Assembly: GCA_012959785.1 (NCBI GenBank)
Contig: DUCM01000002.1
Coordinates: 101,291-165,290, forward strand
Length of the DNA stretch: 64,000 nt
Reading direction: 5' to 3'
Origin: Planctomycetota bacterium
GTDB lineage: Bacteria; Planctomycetota; UBA1135; GCA-002686595
Part shown: positions 9,253-17,457 of the stretch, piece after piece
How the letters are laid out: each line of letters starts with the position of its first letter
How positions within the stretch are numbered: position 1 is the stretch's first letter
Made by a program: the position numbers and the translations under genes
The notes under the pieces: model-generated
The model's database searches: none
What the model was told of the DNA's origin: nothing
Seen by the model: only the letters and a program-made list of their open reading frames with translations

Positions 9253-9905
9253 TGGGTCAGTCCCAGGCCATAACTCGCAGCCCGCAGCGCGACGGCCATC
9301 TTGGTGTCGCCTTCGTGCAAGCTCTGCCAGGTCAGATTTTCGTCCACGGTCTTGTCGCCACTTGTGTTGCAGTCCGCTACTTGTGCTTCGGAGCGCTCGA
9401 AGCCGAGTTCCCCCAGCAAGCTGACCAGAAAGCCGGGGTCAAACTGTTGGATCTGAATGCGGCGGTAGTAAAGCCCACTCTCTTGAGCGCCACGCTCGAC
9501 CAGAGCATTCCACTCCTCCCAGTAACGCAGGCAGGCCTCCAGGGCCCCGAGCCACCCCCATCGGGCGCGGCCGCCCAGATGCTCTTCGACAAAGGAGCGG
9601 TAGGCACTGGGGCCTTCAAACAGACCGATGCGCGCAAGGGATCGGATCACGGAAAGAGATTGGCGCACCTGATGCAGGATCGCCGTTCTTGGAGGCAGGT
9701 CGCCGAGGAAGGGCGCCGCCAACCACGACGACTCGGCGAGCAGGCTCTCCGGCCAGTCGACTTCGCCGCTCGTGCAGGCCTGTAGGCTGAAGACCTCTTC
9801 GTGGCCGCACGGAATGTCCAAGGCCGAGAGGGGTTTGGCGCTGTAGCCAGTTCTCGAGCGGCCGCAACCCGTGATCAGGACTCGCTCGATGTTCACGGCC
9901 CTCAA
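9249..9905 (-). CDS. P-loop sulfotransferase-like protein
   Basis: 218 residues. The N-terminal ITGCGRSRTGY matches the phosphosulfate-binding loop of sulfotransferases. A HEEVFS segment, a second-strand segment HQVRQSLSVIRSLARIGLF (3'-phosphate-binding Arg/Ser helix) and a Trp-rich C-terminal helix (YWEEWN) agree with that fold. The loop has Arg where Gly is usual (GRSGTGY), so activity is uncertain. It sits between a kinase-like gene and the CoA ligase with four-base overlaps on both sides. That arrangement implies co-expression, but no sulfated substrate can be named. Confidence 0.6.
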   Translation of the reverse strand: MRAVNIERVLITGCGRSRTGYSAKPLSALDIPCGHEEVFSLQACTSGEVDWPESLLAESSWLAAPFLGDLPPRTAILHQVRQSLSVIRSLARIGLFEGPSAYRSFVEEHLGGRARWGWLGALEACLRYWEEWNALVERGAQESGLYYRRIQIQQFDPGFLVSLLGELGFERSEAQVADCNTSGDKTVDENLTWQSLHEGDTKMAVALRAASYGLGLTQ

Positions 9906-10789
9906 TCCAGTTCGGCGGCCTCGAGAGCCTCGCGGAAGACCCGCGCATTGGCGTGGCGTTCCTTGCGGTCGGCGATCAATCCGCCGACGATGGCGGCTTC
10001 CAGTTCCGGCGCCACTTCGAGCTCTGGAGCACGGGAGCCCATGGTCGGTGGCCGCTTTTCAAGCTTGGCCTGGAAGATTTCCAGGAAGCTCTGACCCGGC
10101 CAGGGCACGACACCGGTCAAGGCCTCAAAGAGCACCGTGGCCAGATTGTAGACATCCGACTGCACATCGGGCGACTCGCCGCCGAACTGCTCGATGGGGG
10201 CGTAGAAAGGCGTACCGATCAAGGCCGTCTTGTCGCCGAGGTGTTTGGCACTCCAAAGGCCCGAGGTGATTCCGCCGTCCACGAGCATGGCGCTCTTCGC
10301 CGTAGCATCGAGGTGAATGGTGTGGGGCTTGATGTCGCCGTGGATCTGGCCCGCGGCATGCACGGCCTCCAGTCCGGCAAGTAGGCGCGTGCCCAGGGCC
10401 ACGACCTCGCCAGCAGACATTTGCTTGTTTTCGGTGAGCCAGTTGCGCAAGGATGTCCCGGGGGGCATCTCGGTCACGAACAAGAGTGTTCCGTCGGCCC
10501 GCACGAGGACATCGAGGACGGCCAGCACGGCTTCCGATTCGATGCGTTTCCAGGCTTCTAGAACGCCCGAAAAATCACGGGCTTGGTCGGTGTTCTCGAA
10601 GAGTGCCGCGGGAAACACCTGCAATTCGAGGGTCGCGTTGCTCTCCGCGTCCTGGACCAGAAAGGTGGCCGACATGCCGCCATGGCGGTGGGCTGAGAGA
10701 ATCTGGTAACGGCCGGCCACGACCTTGCCCGGGGCGAGGTCAAAGAGGGTCAGGCTGCGGTCTCTCATGGTGCTCTTTGGGGTCGCCAT
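9902..10789 (-). CDS. Ser/Thr kinase-fold protein, probable pseudokinase
   Basis: 295 residues, a single kinase domain with no membrane segment. The glycine-loop region is HRHGGMSATFLV. The beta-3 strand reads LELQVFP, so Gln57 replaces the ATP-anchoring Lys. The catalytic loop is IHGDIKPHTIHLD: Asp and Lys are kept, Arg of HRD is Gly, and Asn is Thr. The metal loop is VDGG instead of DFG. An APE-like segment (TPFYAPIEQFGG) and SDVYNLATVLFEALTG follow. Loss of three key positions suggests a binding or regulatory role. It is the first gene of a tightly coupled five- or six-gene operon. An alternative ATG is seven codons downstream. Confidence 0.8.
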   Translation of the reverse strand: MATPKSTMRDRSLTLFDLAPGKVVAGRYQILSAHRHGGMSATFLVQDAESNATLELQVFPAALFENTDQARDFSGVLEAWKRIESEAVLAVLDVLVRADGTLLFVTEMPPGTSLRNWLTENKQMSAGEVVALGTRLLAGLEAVHAAGQIHGDIKPHTIHLDATAKSAMLVDGGITSGLWSAKHLGDKTALIGTPFYAPIEQFGGESPDVQSDVYNLATVLFEALTGVVPWPGQSFLEIFQAKLEKRPPTMGSRAPELEVAPELEAAIVGGLIADRKERHANARVFREALEAAELD

Positions 10790-10856
10790 GGTGCACGGTG
10801 GTAAGGGCGGGGGCGGGGAACCGCAGCAATATAACAGAGCCCCGCCTGGAGAGCGC

Positions 10857-11603
10857 TCAGGAAGCCATGGATGCCGACGGAATCACATAGAAGAACACCG
10901 ACAGGAAGTGCATTCCGCTGCCCATGAGGACAAATACATGCCAGATAGCGTGACTGAAGGGCAGGGCTTCCCAGGCGTAAAAAATCACGCCCAGGGTGTA
11001 GGCCAAGCCGCCGCCCACGAGCAGCACCACGCCGCCCAAGTCCAGGGACGCGGCCAGGGGTTCATAGGCCACGACCGCAGCCCATCCCATGGCGATGTAG
11101 AGCCCCACGCGCAAGACCTCCCAGCGCTGCAAGAGGCTCGTCTGAAAGAACACACCCAAGAACGCCAGGAACCAAATCGTGCCGAAGAGCCACCAGCCCA
11201 ACGGGCCGCGCAGGCTCACCAGAGTGAATGGCGTGTAGGTGCCTGCTATCAAGAGAAAGATCGCCCCGTGATCGAACCAACGCATGAAGCGCTTGACCGC
11301 CGGCTGGCGCGCTCCGTGGTAGAGGGTCGAGGCCAGGTAGAGCACGACTAGAGATGTCCCAAAAACCGCGCAACTGGTGATATGCCAGGCGTCGCCGTTG
11401 AGTGCGGAGAAGACCACCATCAAGACCAGCGCCGCCACCGAGAGCAAGGCGCCAAGGCCGTGGGTCAGAACATTGGCGACCTCTTCCTTCTCTTCGTAAA
11501 AGGGCAACTCGAGTTGCAGGGCAGCCGCTGAATCCAGGGCAGCCTCAGAGGACGGCACTTCACAAGACAATGCTGACTCTTGGATAGGGAACTCTGAACG
11601 CAT
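10857..11603 (-). CDS. hemolysin III / PAQR-family membrane protein
   Basis: 248 residues with seven predicted helices after a roughly 40-residue cytosolic N-terminus. Family marks are NVLTHGLGALLSV, STLYHGARQP, WFDHGAIFLLIAGTYTPF and the C-terminal SHAIWHVFVLMGSGMHF. The three conserved His plus Asp form the likely metal site. The bacterial YqfA/TrhA group affects membrane homeostasis. It is not an obvious part of the catabolic pathway around it. It starts 58 bases left of the kynureninase-like terminator hairpin, so it is probably transcribed separately. Confidence 0.88.
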   Translation of the reverse strand: MRSEFPIQESALSCEVPSSEAALDSAAALQLELPFYEEKEEVANVLTHGLGALLSVAALVLMVVFSALNGDAWHITSCAVFGTSLVVLYLASTLYHGARQPAVKRFMRWFDHGAIFLLIAGTYTPFTLVSLRGPLGWWLFGTIWFLAFLGVFFQTSLLQRWEVLRVGLYIAMGWAAVVAYEPLAASLDLGGVVLLVGGGLAYTLGVIFYAWEALPFSHAIWHVFVLMGSGMHFLSVFFYVIPSASMAS

Positions 11604-11660
11604 GGCTATCTCCAGTCTACCCCAGCCAGGAGAGGGGGCTGCCGCGAGTACTAGAAAGCC

Positions 11661-11692
11661 AAAAAAGGGCTCAATTGCCCAGGTCAGAGCCC
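11661..11692 (-). terminator. rho-independent terminator after the kynureninase-like gene
   Basis: On the minus strand GGGCTC (11692-11687) pairs with GAGCCC (11672-11667) across a 14-base loop, followed directly by TTTTTT. It lies 11 bases past the stop at 11703 and closes the operon that starts at 17376. Confidence 0.75.
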
Positions 11693-11702
11693 TGCCGGGG
11701 TC

Positions 11703-12911
11703 TCAGTAGGCCGCCGTTCCAGAGAGGTGCGCTTGCCACTGCTTCTTCTCGCGAATTTCCTTCATCATCTCGACGAAGGCCGTCAACTCCTCCGCGCGGG
11801 TGTAGAAGTGCGGACTGACCCGCACACCGGCTCCGGGCCGATGATCCACGGCCACGCCACGGGCATCGAGAGCCTTCACAAACGCTGGGCCATTCTCGGT
11901 TTCATTCAAACCAACGGTCAGCGTACCGCCGCGGCGCTCGGGATCCTCGGGGCTGTTGACGGTAAAACCGGCCTCGAGAAGATCCTCGCGTAGACCCTCG
12001 GTCAAGCGCAGGGAGTGGTCGCGAATTGCCTCGACACCGGCCTCGAGAATGTGCTCGTAGCCGACGGTGGCCTGGAGCAAGGAAGCCACGGCCGGTGAAC
12101 CGTGCAGGAAACGCTCGATGCCAGTCGCGTGGCGTTGCTCGCCGGTCTCGAAAGCGAAGGGATCGGCGTGCGCCGCCCAGCCGGTGAGTTTGGGCGAGAG
12201 CTTCGGAATCAGGTCCGGCCGAACGAAAAGATAGGCAGCGCCTGGCCCTCCGCAGAGCCATTTGACTGAGCCTCCGCAGACGAAGTCCACGCCCAGGGCC
12301 TGGACATCCACGGGCACCGTGCCAAGGGCCTGGTAGGTGTCAAGCATCACGAGCGCGCCAACTTCGCGGGCGCGCGTGCAGATCGCCTCGGCGTCCTGCA
12401 AATAACTCGTCTTGAAACAGACCAGGCTGATGGGAACGATCAGAGTCTCTTCGTCGATGGCCTCGCACAAGCGCTCAATGGGCACACTGAGCCCCTCGCT
12501 GGGGACCTCGACAATGCGCGCACCGCGCTCGCGCAGACCTTCCCAGACATACATGTTGCTGGGAAAGTTCTGGTCGCTGTAGACAACCTTGTTGCGCGCC
12601 GTGGAAAAGTCCAAAGCCGAAGCCACCAGGCTCTGAATGATCGAGACATTCTGGTGCATGACTACGCTGCGTGCGGGCGCATTCATGATCTTGCCCACGA
12701 GATCGCCGACATCCACGGGCGCACTCCACCAACCCTCGCTCCAGCACTTGACGCCCTGCGTGGCCCAATGGTTGGCGAAGTCCGCCAACTTGCGCTGCAC
12801 TCCCCCGGGCATGGCGCCCAGGCTGTGATTGACGAGGTAGGTCGTGTTCTCGAGAATCGGAAAGCGCTTGCGCCAGACGAGAGGGTCGATGGGTTTGAAA
12901 GCAGCAGTCAT
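11703..12911 (-). CDS. kynureninase-like class V PLP enzyme
   Basis: 402 residues. The start at 12911 (MTAAFKPIDPLVWRKRFP) is chosen because the frame upstream overlaps the next gene and has no family features. The fold is class V aminotransferase: YLVNHSLGAMP near residue 25, a cofactor Asp in VMLDTYQALGTVP, and the Lys that holds PLP in GGSVKWLCGGPGAAYLF. Kynureninases share the Lys-(W/Y)-L-x-GGPGA pattern and would release anthranilate and alanine from kynurenine. Selenocysteine lyase/desulfurase-like relatives are the main alternative. The anthranilate-type genes around it favour kynureninase. It is last in its operon and has its own terminator. Confidence 0.72.
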   Translation of the reverse strand: MTAAFKPIDPLVWRKRFPILENTTYLVNHSLGAMPGGVQRKLADFANHWATQGVKCWSEGWWSAPVDVGDLVGKIMNAPARSVVMHQNVSIIQSLVASALDFSTARNKVVYSDQNFPSNMYVWEGLRERGARIVEVPSEGLSVPIERLCEAIDEETLIVPISLVCFKTSYLQDAEAICTRAREVGALVMLDTYQALGTVPVDVQALGVDFVCGGSVKWLCGGPGAAYLFVRPDLIPKLSPKLTGWAAHADPFAFETGEQRHATGIERFLHGSPAVASLLQATVGYEHILEAGVEAIRDHSLRLTEGLREDLLEAGFTVNSPEDPERRGGTLTVGLNETENGPAFVKALDARGVAVDHRPGAGVRVSPHFYTRAEELTAFVEMMKEIREKKQWQAHLSGTAAY

Positions 12912-12924
12912 GGTCGCAGACGGT

Positions 12925-13641
12925 TCATGGAGACAGGACGACGCCCAGGCTCTCGAGGTCGGGGAGTTCGAGATGACAGGCGCTAATGAAGGGATCGAGT
13001 TGTTCGAGGAACAAACCCGCCGCCTGGGCGCAGGTGCGTGAGCGCAAGCCGAGGGCCACGGCGCGTTCATCACCCCGCGTGCCTGGCCGTCCCAGGGCGA
13101 GGAGTGCAATCACCAACCAGCGGCTGAACATCTGTTGCGCGTGGGCCTGTTGCGCAGGGTCGGCGGCGAAGGCTTGGAACAACTCCTGGCCGCGCTTGGT
13201 GGCAGTGCGTTCGTGGACCAGGTTCTCGCGGGCCAGGGTTGCAAGAGGCACGCACGCGGAGTCGCTGTAGCCCTCCATGGCAATGCTCTCGGCCAGGTCC
13301 GAAGTGGCCAAGAACGCTGCCAGTTCCAGTCTGGAGGCCGGGTAGGGAATTCGCTCCATCTTGACCGCGGCGTCCTGGCGCAGATCGCCGCCGCCCTGGG
13401 CAGTGTAGATTTCCTGGGCGCGCGACACCGACTTGAGGATCTTGGCCAGGTCCGCCACGAGGCTCCAGCGGCCCTCGCTGGTGCTCAAGAACTTGAGCCC
13501 GTGACCGCGGATGTTGGCCGCCATGATCTGCCGGTAGGCCTGGCCCAAGAGAATCTTGCGCAGAAGCCCGCGGCTCTCCTCTTCGAGGTGGCGGGCTCCG
13601 TTGAGTCCGCCTGCGGACGCAGCTTGATCTTCTTGGCTCAT
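12925..13641 (-). CDS. PaaA/PaaC-like (ferritin-like) putative oxygenase subunit
   Basis: 238 residues, mostly helical. The C-terminal half (FSRWLVIALLALGRPGTRGDERAVA followed by a GLRSR helix) resembles the phenylacetyl-CoA epoxidase family PF05138, as do the IPYP turn and the helix spacing. The usual diiron ligands are hard to find. Where ExxH is expected the sequence reads ENLVHE, with Glu one residue early, and the first ExxH is absent. It may be a non-catalytic or altered subunit. Genes for a ferredoxin and the kynureninase-like enzyme lie 12 and 13 bases away, which fits a role in ring oxidation of an aryl-CoA. The family call is from memory and modest in strength. Confidence 0.5.
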   Translation of the reverse strand: MSQEDQAASAGGLNGARHLEEESRGLLRKILLGQAYRQIMAANIRGHGLKFLSTSEGRWSLVADLAKILKSVSRAQEIYTAQGGGDLRQDAAVKMERIPYPASRLELAAFLATSDLAESIAMEGYSDSACVPLATLARENLVHERTATKRGQELFQAFAADPAQQAHAQQMFSRWLVIALLALGRPGTRGDERAVALGLRSRTCAQAAGLFLEQLDPFISACHLELPDLESLGVVLSP

Positions 13642-13653
13642 GCAGGTCTCTTC

Positions 13654-14016
13654 TCAAACATCAAAGGAGGCGGCGGAGGCGGGGTCGATTCCGGTCAGCT
13701 CTTCATCGGGAATCACCAAGCGCTCGACCACCCGTCCACAGACGATGTGTTCGCGGATGATCTCATCCACATCGTCCACGCTGACGCCGCCGTACCAGAC
13801 ATTATCGGGATAGACCACGCAGACCACGCCCTTGGAGCACTGATCGAGACAGCCGGCCTTGTTGGAACGCACGATGCGCTTGAAGCCAGCGTTGAAGAGG
13901 CGCTTCTTGAACGCCTGGACCACATCGTGGCCCCCGCGCTGAGCGCAGCAACCGCGCTCATCATCGTCGGGGCGTTCGTTATTGCAGATGAAGATGTGTC
14001 GTTGAAATTTGGGCAT
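13654..14016 (-). CDS. thioredoxin-like [2Fe-2S] ferredoxin
   Basis: 120 residues. It begins MPKFQRHIFICNNERP; the Met at 14016 is preferred because a longer frame overlaps the acyl-CoA dehydrogenase gene. The four cluster cysteines fit the family: Cys in the first strand (ICNNER), Cys in GCCAQRGG, and the pair in KAGCLDQCSKGVVCVVYPD. The product is a soluble one-electron carrier. Placed between a PaaA-like protein and an acyl-CoA dehydrogenase, it may deliver electrons to an oxygenase or reductase in this pathway (inference). Confidence 0.85.
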   Translation of the reverse strand: MPKFQRHIFICNNERPDDDERGCCAQRGGHDVVQAFKKRLFNAGFKRIVRSNKAGCLDQCSKGVVCVVYPDNVWYGGVSVDDVDEIIREHIVCGRVVERLVIPDEELTGIDPASAASFDV

Positions 14017-14051
14017 GACGATCGCTTGCCGAGTGTGCTCCGGACCTGCCC

Positions 14052-15209
14052 TCAGTCGCAAGCCAGGAGTTCTCTCGCCAGGATAAGCTTTTGCACTTCA
14101 CTTGTGCCCTCATAGATGCGCAGGGCGCGGGTCTCGCGGTAGAGACGCTCCACAACGCTGCCGCGCTTGACGCCCAGGCCGCCGAAGTGCTGGACGGCCC
14201 GGTCGCAGATCCACGATGCGTTCTCGGTGGCGTAGAGTTTGGCGCGGGCCACCTCGGCGGTCGCTGCTTGCCCATTGTCGAGGGCCTCGGCCGCTTCGGC
14301 CACGAGCAGTTGGGCCGCGCGCAGGCGTGTGTCCATCTCGGCCAAATCAAAGCGCAAGCCCTGAAAGGTCGACAGGGGCCGACCGAACTGCTCGCGGCTC
14401 TTGAGGTGGCTGAGTGACTCGTCCAGGGCGCGCCGGCTGAAACCCACGGCCGCCGCGGCCACCGAGTTGCGGCAGCGCGCCAGGGTGTCGAGGGCTAACT
14501 GCAATCCGTCACCCACTTCACCGATTCGATAGCTGTCGGAGACCTTCACATCGGCCAGCACCAACTCGCCGATGGGATGGGGAGCCATGACGCAGAAGCG
14601 CTTGATCTCAAGGCCGCGTGAGGATGCGGGCAGGTAGAACATGGTCAAGGAGTCCCGACCACCATCGCCTACTTCACCCGAGGTCCGGGCCAAGAGTGAG
14701 TAGAAGGTCGCCACCCCGGCATTCGAAATGAAAACCTTGGTGCCGTTGAGACGCCACCCGTCCGAGCTGCGCTCGGCGCGGGTTGCCACCTCCCCAAGAC
14801 TCGAACCGGCGCCCTCTTCGGTGACTGCGAAGGCCGCCACTTCCCGTCCCCGGGCGACTTCGGGCAACACGGCCCGGATCAACTCTTCGTTGCCACCAAG
14901 GGCGATGGGCAGGGAGCCGAGAGCCTGCATGACGAGCATCACATCGAGCATGGCGCTGTGGTAGGCGAGTTCTTCGCGCAGGGCGCAAAGCGCGCGCACC
15001 GAGATATCAGCCGGCGAAGGCGCCAAGCCATCGGGCGGCGCTCCGCCGTGGTCGGCGGCCACGGCCCAACGCAGGAGGCCCGCGTCGGCGAGAGCCGCAA
15101 GGGCCGCGCGAGCGGCGTCGTCCTCGCCCATACTCTCCAAGCTCCGGGCGTGGCGCTGGCCCACGAGGCGCGCCTGGGCCGTGAGGTCCTTGAGCCGTGC
15201 GTCGCTCAC
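14052..15209 (-). CDS. acyl-CoA dehydrogenase family protein
   Basis: 385 residues with GTG start at 15209, which overlaps the enoyl-CoA hydratase stop by four bases (GTGA). The open frame runs further upstream but would overlap that gene by 120 bases. The FAD flavoprotein fold is seen in FAVTEEGAGSSLGEV, WRLNGTKVFISNAG, ALDTLARCRNSVAAAAVGF and the C-terminal YEGTSEVQKLILAREL, whose Glu is the catalytic base in short- and medium-chain enzymes. It likely acts on an alicyclic or chain-opened CoA thioester from an aromatic acid. Confidence 0.9.
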   Translation of the reverse strand: MSDARLKDLTAQARLVGQRHARSLESMGEDDAARAALAALADAGLLRWAVAADHGGAPPDGLAPSPADISVRALCALREELAYHSAMLDVMLVMQALGSLPIALGGNEELIRAVLPEVARGREVAAFAVTEEGAGSSLGEVATRAERSSDGWRLNGTKVFISNAGVATFYSLLARTSGEVGDGGRDSLTMFYLPASSRGLEIKRFCVMAPHPIGELVLADVKVSDSYRIGEVGDGLQLALDTLARCRNSVAAAAVGFSRRALDESLSHLKSREQFGRPLSTFQGLRFDLAEMDTRLRAAQLLVAEAAEALDNGQAATAEVARAKLYATENASWICDRAVQHFGGLGVKRGSVVERLYRETRALRIYEGTSEVQKLILARELLACD

Positions 15210-16042
15210 GAATCTTCTCCCAGGGGCGCCTGGCCCGCGTGGCCGGGCCAGTTCTGCACGAAGTTTTTCGGGCGCCTCTCGATGAAGGCCTGATAGGACT
15301 CGTTGTAGTCGGGGTGTTTCATGCACTCAGCCTGGACCCAGCCTTCGAGGCTCATGGCTTCGCTGAAGGAGAGCGACTGTTCCTTGCGCAACATGCGCTT
15401 GGTCATGGCAATTCCCAGACTGGGCCCCTCGGACAAGCGTTTGGCCCACTCAGAGGTGAGCGCTTCGAGTTCATCGCCGGGAACAACACGGTTGTAGAGC
15501 CCGATCTCGTGGGCCCGTTGGGCGCTGATGAACTCGCCGCCAATGAGCAGCTCCGTGGCGTGCCCATAACCAATGATGCGAGGCAGGAGCCAGGCCGCAC
15601 CCATGTCGGCACCACACAGCCCAACCTGGGTGAACAGGTAGGCGATCTTCGCGCTATCCGCGGCCAGACGCATATCTGCTGCCGCGGCTATCACCGCCCC
15701 GGCGCCGCAGACGGTGCCGTTGAGGGATGCAATGACCGGCTTTTCGAGGACATGCATGTTGTGCACGAGCTCACAAGTCATGCGTGTGAAGGCGTGCAAC
15801 TCGGCGTCACTGACACCGAATAGTTTGCCGATGATGTCCTTGACATCACCGCCCGAACAAAAGGCCTTGCCCGTACCGGTGATGACGACGCAACGCACGC
15901 TGTCGCGGCTGGCGAGGGCGGCAAAAGTGTCGGTCAACTCGCGGTAGGAGTCGAAGGTCAGGGCGTTCAGGCGCTCGGGCCGGTCGAGGCGGATGGTGGC
16001 CACGCCAGCGGCTTCGCTGTACTGGAAGTGTTTGGTATTCAT
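15206..16042 (-). CDS. enoyl-CoA hydratase/isomerase family protein
   Basis: 278 residues. Crotonase marks: RPERLNALTF near residue 22, CoA/oxyanion loops GTGKAFCSGGDV and LNGTVCGAGAVIAAAADMRLA, and VGLCGADMGAAWLLPRIIG, where an acidic residue (Asp) stands near the usual catalytic Glu. Ring-hydrolysing or hydrating members of this superfamily occur in aerobic aryl-CoA pathways, so the product may be a hydratase or ring hydrolase. It is followed by the acyl-CoA dehydrogenase gene with a four-base overlap and preceded by RidA. Confidence 0.9.
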   Translation of the reverse strand: MNTKHFQYSEAAGVATIRLDRPERLNALTFDSYRELTDTFAALASRDSVRCVVITGTGKAFCSGGDVKDIIGKLFGVSDAELHAFTRMTCELVHNMHVLEKPVIASLNGTVCGAGAVIAAAADMRLAADSAKIAYLFTQVGLCGADMGAAWLLPRIIGYGHATELLIGGEFISAQRAHEIGLYNRVVPGDELEALTSEWAKRLSEGPSLGIAMTKRMLRKEQSLSFSEAMSLEGWVQAECMKHPDYNESYQAFIERRPKNFVQNWPGHAGQAPLGEDS

Positions 16043-16148
16043 GATCGCTGCCTTGGATTATCCACAATGCCACACCCCGAGCCCAGCCCCTCTCCAGCTG
16101 GATGCACTGGCACATTCTTCGCGAGGGTGTCCATGAATCGCTGGAATT

Positions 16149-16559
16149 TCATCCCCCACCGATCGCGGCGGTCCCTTCTATCTCCAGCATGGCGCCCTCT
16201 TCCACCAGGCCGGCAACCTGCACCAGGGCCATGGCAGGGAAGTGGCGGCCCATGATTTCACGGTAGACGCGGCTGAGCCCCTTCTGTGAAGCGAGGTAGA
16301 CGGCCTTGTCGGTGACATAGATCGTCAGGCGCAAGAGGTCGGTGGGGCCGCCACCGGCTTCCTCCACCACCGCGACCACATTGGCCAGGGCCTTTGCGAA
16401 TTGAGTCACAAAGTCCCCCGGCCCCACGATCTGTTCGTGCTCGTCCCAGGCCACCATGCCCGCGGTGAAGAGCAAGCGTGAACCCTCCGGAGCGAGCAGC
16501 CCATTCGAATAGCCCTTGGGCGTGGGCCAGCCGGGGGGCTGAATGGTTGTGAGCGTCAT
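16149..16559 (-). CDS. RidA-family enamine/imine deaminase
   Basis: 136 residues, typical RidA (YjgF/UK114) size. The pattern includes GYSNGLL near residue 17, LLFTAGMVAWDE, VVEEAGGGPTDLLRLTIYVTD and the C-terminal PAMALVQVAGLVEEGAMLEIEGTA. The usual binding-site Arg of the consensus RxxP appears replaced (FPAMALVQV), so it may belong to a pathway subgroup and not RidA proper. An imine hydrolase is what a 2-aminobenzoyl-CoA route would need to release ammonium after ring reduction; that link is inference. About 106 bases separate it from the hydratase gene. Confidence 0.88.
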   Translation of the reverse strand: MTLTTIQPPGWPTPKGYSNGLLAPEGSRLLFTAGMVAWDEHEQIVGPGDFVTQFAKALANVVAVVEEAGGGPTDLLRLTIYVTDKAVYLASQKGLSRVYREIMGRHFPAMALVQVAGLVEEGAMLEIEGTAAIGGG

Positions 16560-16611
16560 CAGAGGCTTTTCTTGGGTTCTTGAGGTTTATCGGTGGGTAC
16601 GCGCTGGGCGC

Positions 16612-17376
16612 TCACGAGCCGTCGAGGGAAACGACGCAGCCGTTGTCTTCGCCAGCGCACAATTCCCAAACGGCATCGGCCACTTCGTAGACCGTGACCA
16701 AACGGCCGCCGGGGTTTTGTTCTTCGAAGAAGCGCCGCGCTTGCTCCTCGCTGCGGCCGGTTTTTTCCATCAAGCGTGTGATGGCCTCTGCAGTCATGGG
16801 CGTGTCCACATAATGCGGCGCGACGAGGTTCACAAAGACGCCCTTGGGGCCGAGTTCGAGGGCGGCCGCCCGCGAGTAGCCCACCAGGGCGTGCTTGGAG
16901 GCGCAGTAGGCGGCGACATAGGCGTAGCCGCGCAGGCCAGCCGACGACGCGATATTGACGATGCGCCCGTAACCCGCCGCAACCATTTCTGGGGCCAGAA
17001 CTTCGATCAAGCGCCGGGGTCCGTGAAAGTTGACCTGCATGTGATGCGTTGAAAGGGCCTCGGACTCGGGCGCCAAGAGTGGCGCGCTCAGCGCCACGCC
17101 GGCGTTATTCACCAACCAGGACACCGGTCCTTCGGCGCCGCAGTCGCCAAGTCGCGCGGCCAAGGATCGGATGGAATCGGCTTTGCCAACATCAAGAGCA
17201 AGGGCCACGGAAGCGCCGCCGGCGGCTTCGATTTCGTCGCACAGGGCGCGACAACGGGCGACATCACGGCTGGTGGCGATCACGAACACACCCTCTCGGG
17301 CGAGGCGCAGCGCGATTGCCGTGCCGATGCCGCCGCTGGCTCCGGTGACGAGGGCAACTTTTCTTTTGTCGGCCAT
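16612..17376 (-). CDS. short-chain dehydrogenase/reductase (3-hydroxyacyl-CoA type)
   Basis: 254 residues. The start at 17376 (MADKRKVALVTGASGGIG) is where the SDR domain begins; the open frame continues far upstream without homology and would cross the divergent OYE gene. NAD(P)-binding TGASGGIG, NNAG, the catalytic Ser (IASSAG) and Y-x3-K (AAYCASKHA) are all present. Likely role: oxidation of a 3-hydroxyacyl-CoA intermediate. It is the first gene of the operon that runs to 11703, with the promoter expected in the 81-base gap to the divergent flavoenzyme gene. Confidence 0.92.
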   Translation of the reverse strand: MADKRKVALVTGASGGIGTAIALRLAREGVFVIATSRDVARCRALCDEIEAAGGASVALALDVGKADSIRSLAARLGDCGAEGPVSWLVNNAGVALSAPLLAPESEALSTHHMQVNFHGPRRLIEVLAPEMVAAGYGRIVNIASSAGLRGYAYVAAYCASKHALVGYSRAAALELGPKGVFVNLVAPHYVDTPMTAEAITRLMEKTGRSEEQARRFFEEQNPGGRLVTVYEVADAVWELCAGEDNGCVVSLDGS

Positions 17377-17457
17377 GCGGGAGGGAAGCCTACCGAATCC
17401 GGCTCGCGGCTGCACCGCACTCCGGTCGGCGGCGCAAAGAGCGTAGAGTGATCCCGC

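Noticed and set aside
13135..14115. Plus-strand frame of 326 codons
   Set aside because: Antisense to the PaaA-like, ferredoxin and acyl-CoA dehydrogenase genes; no homology.
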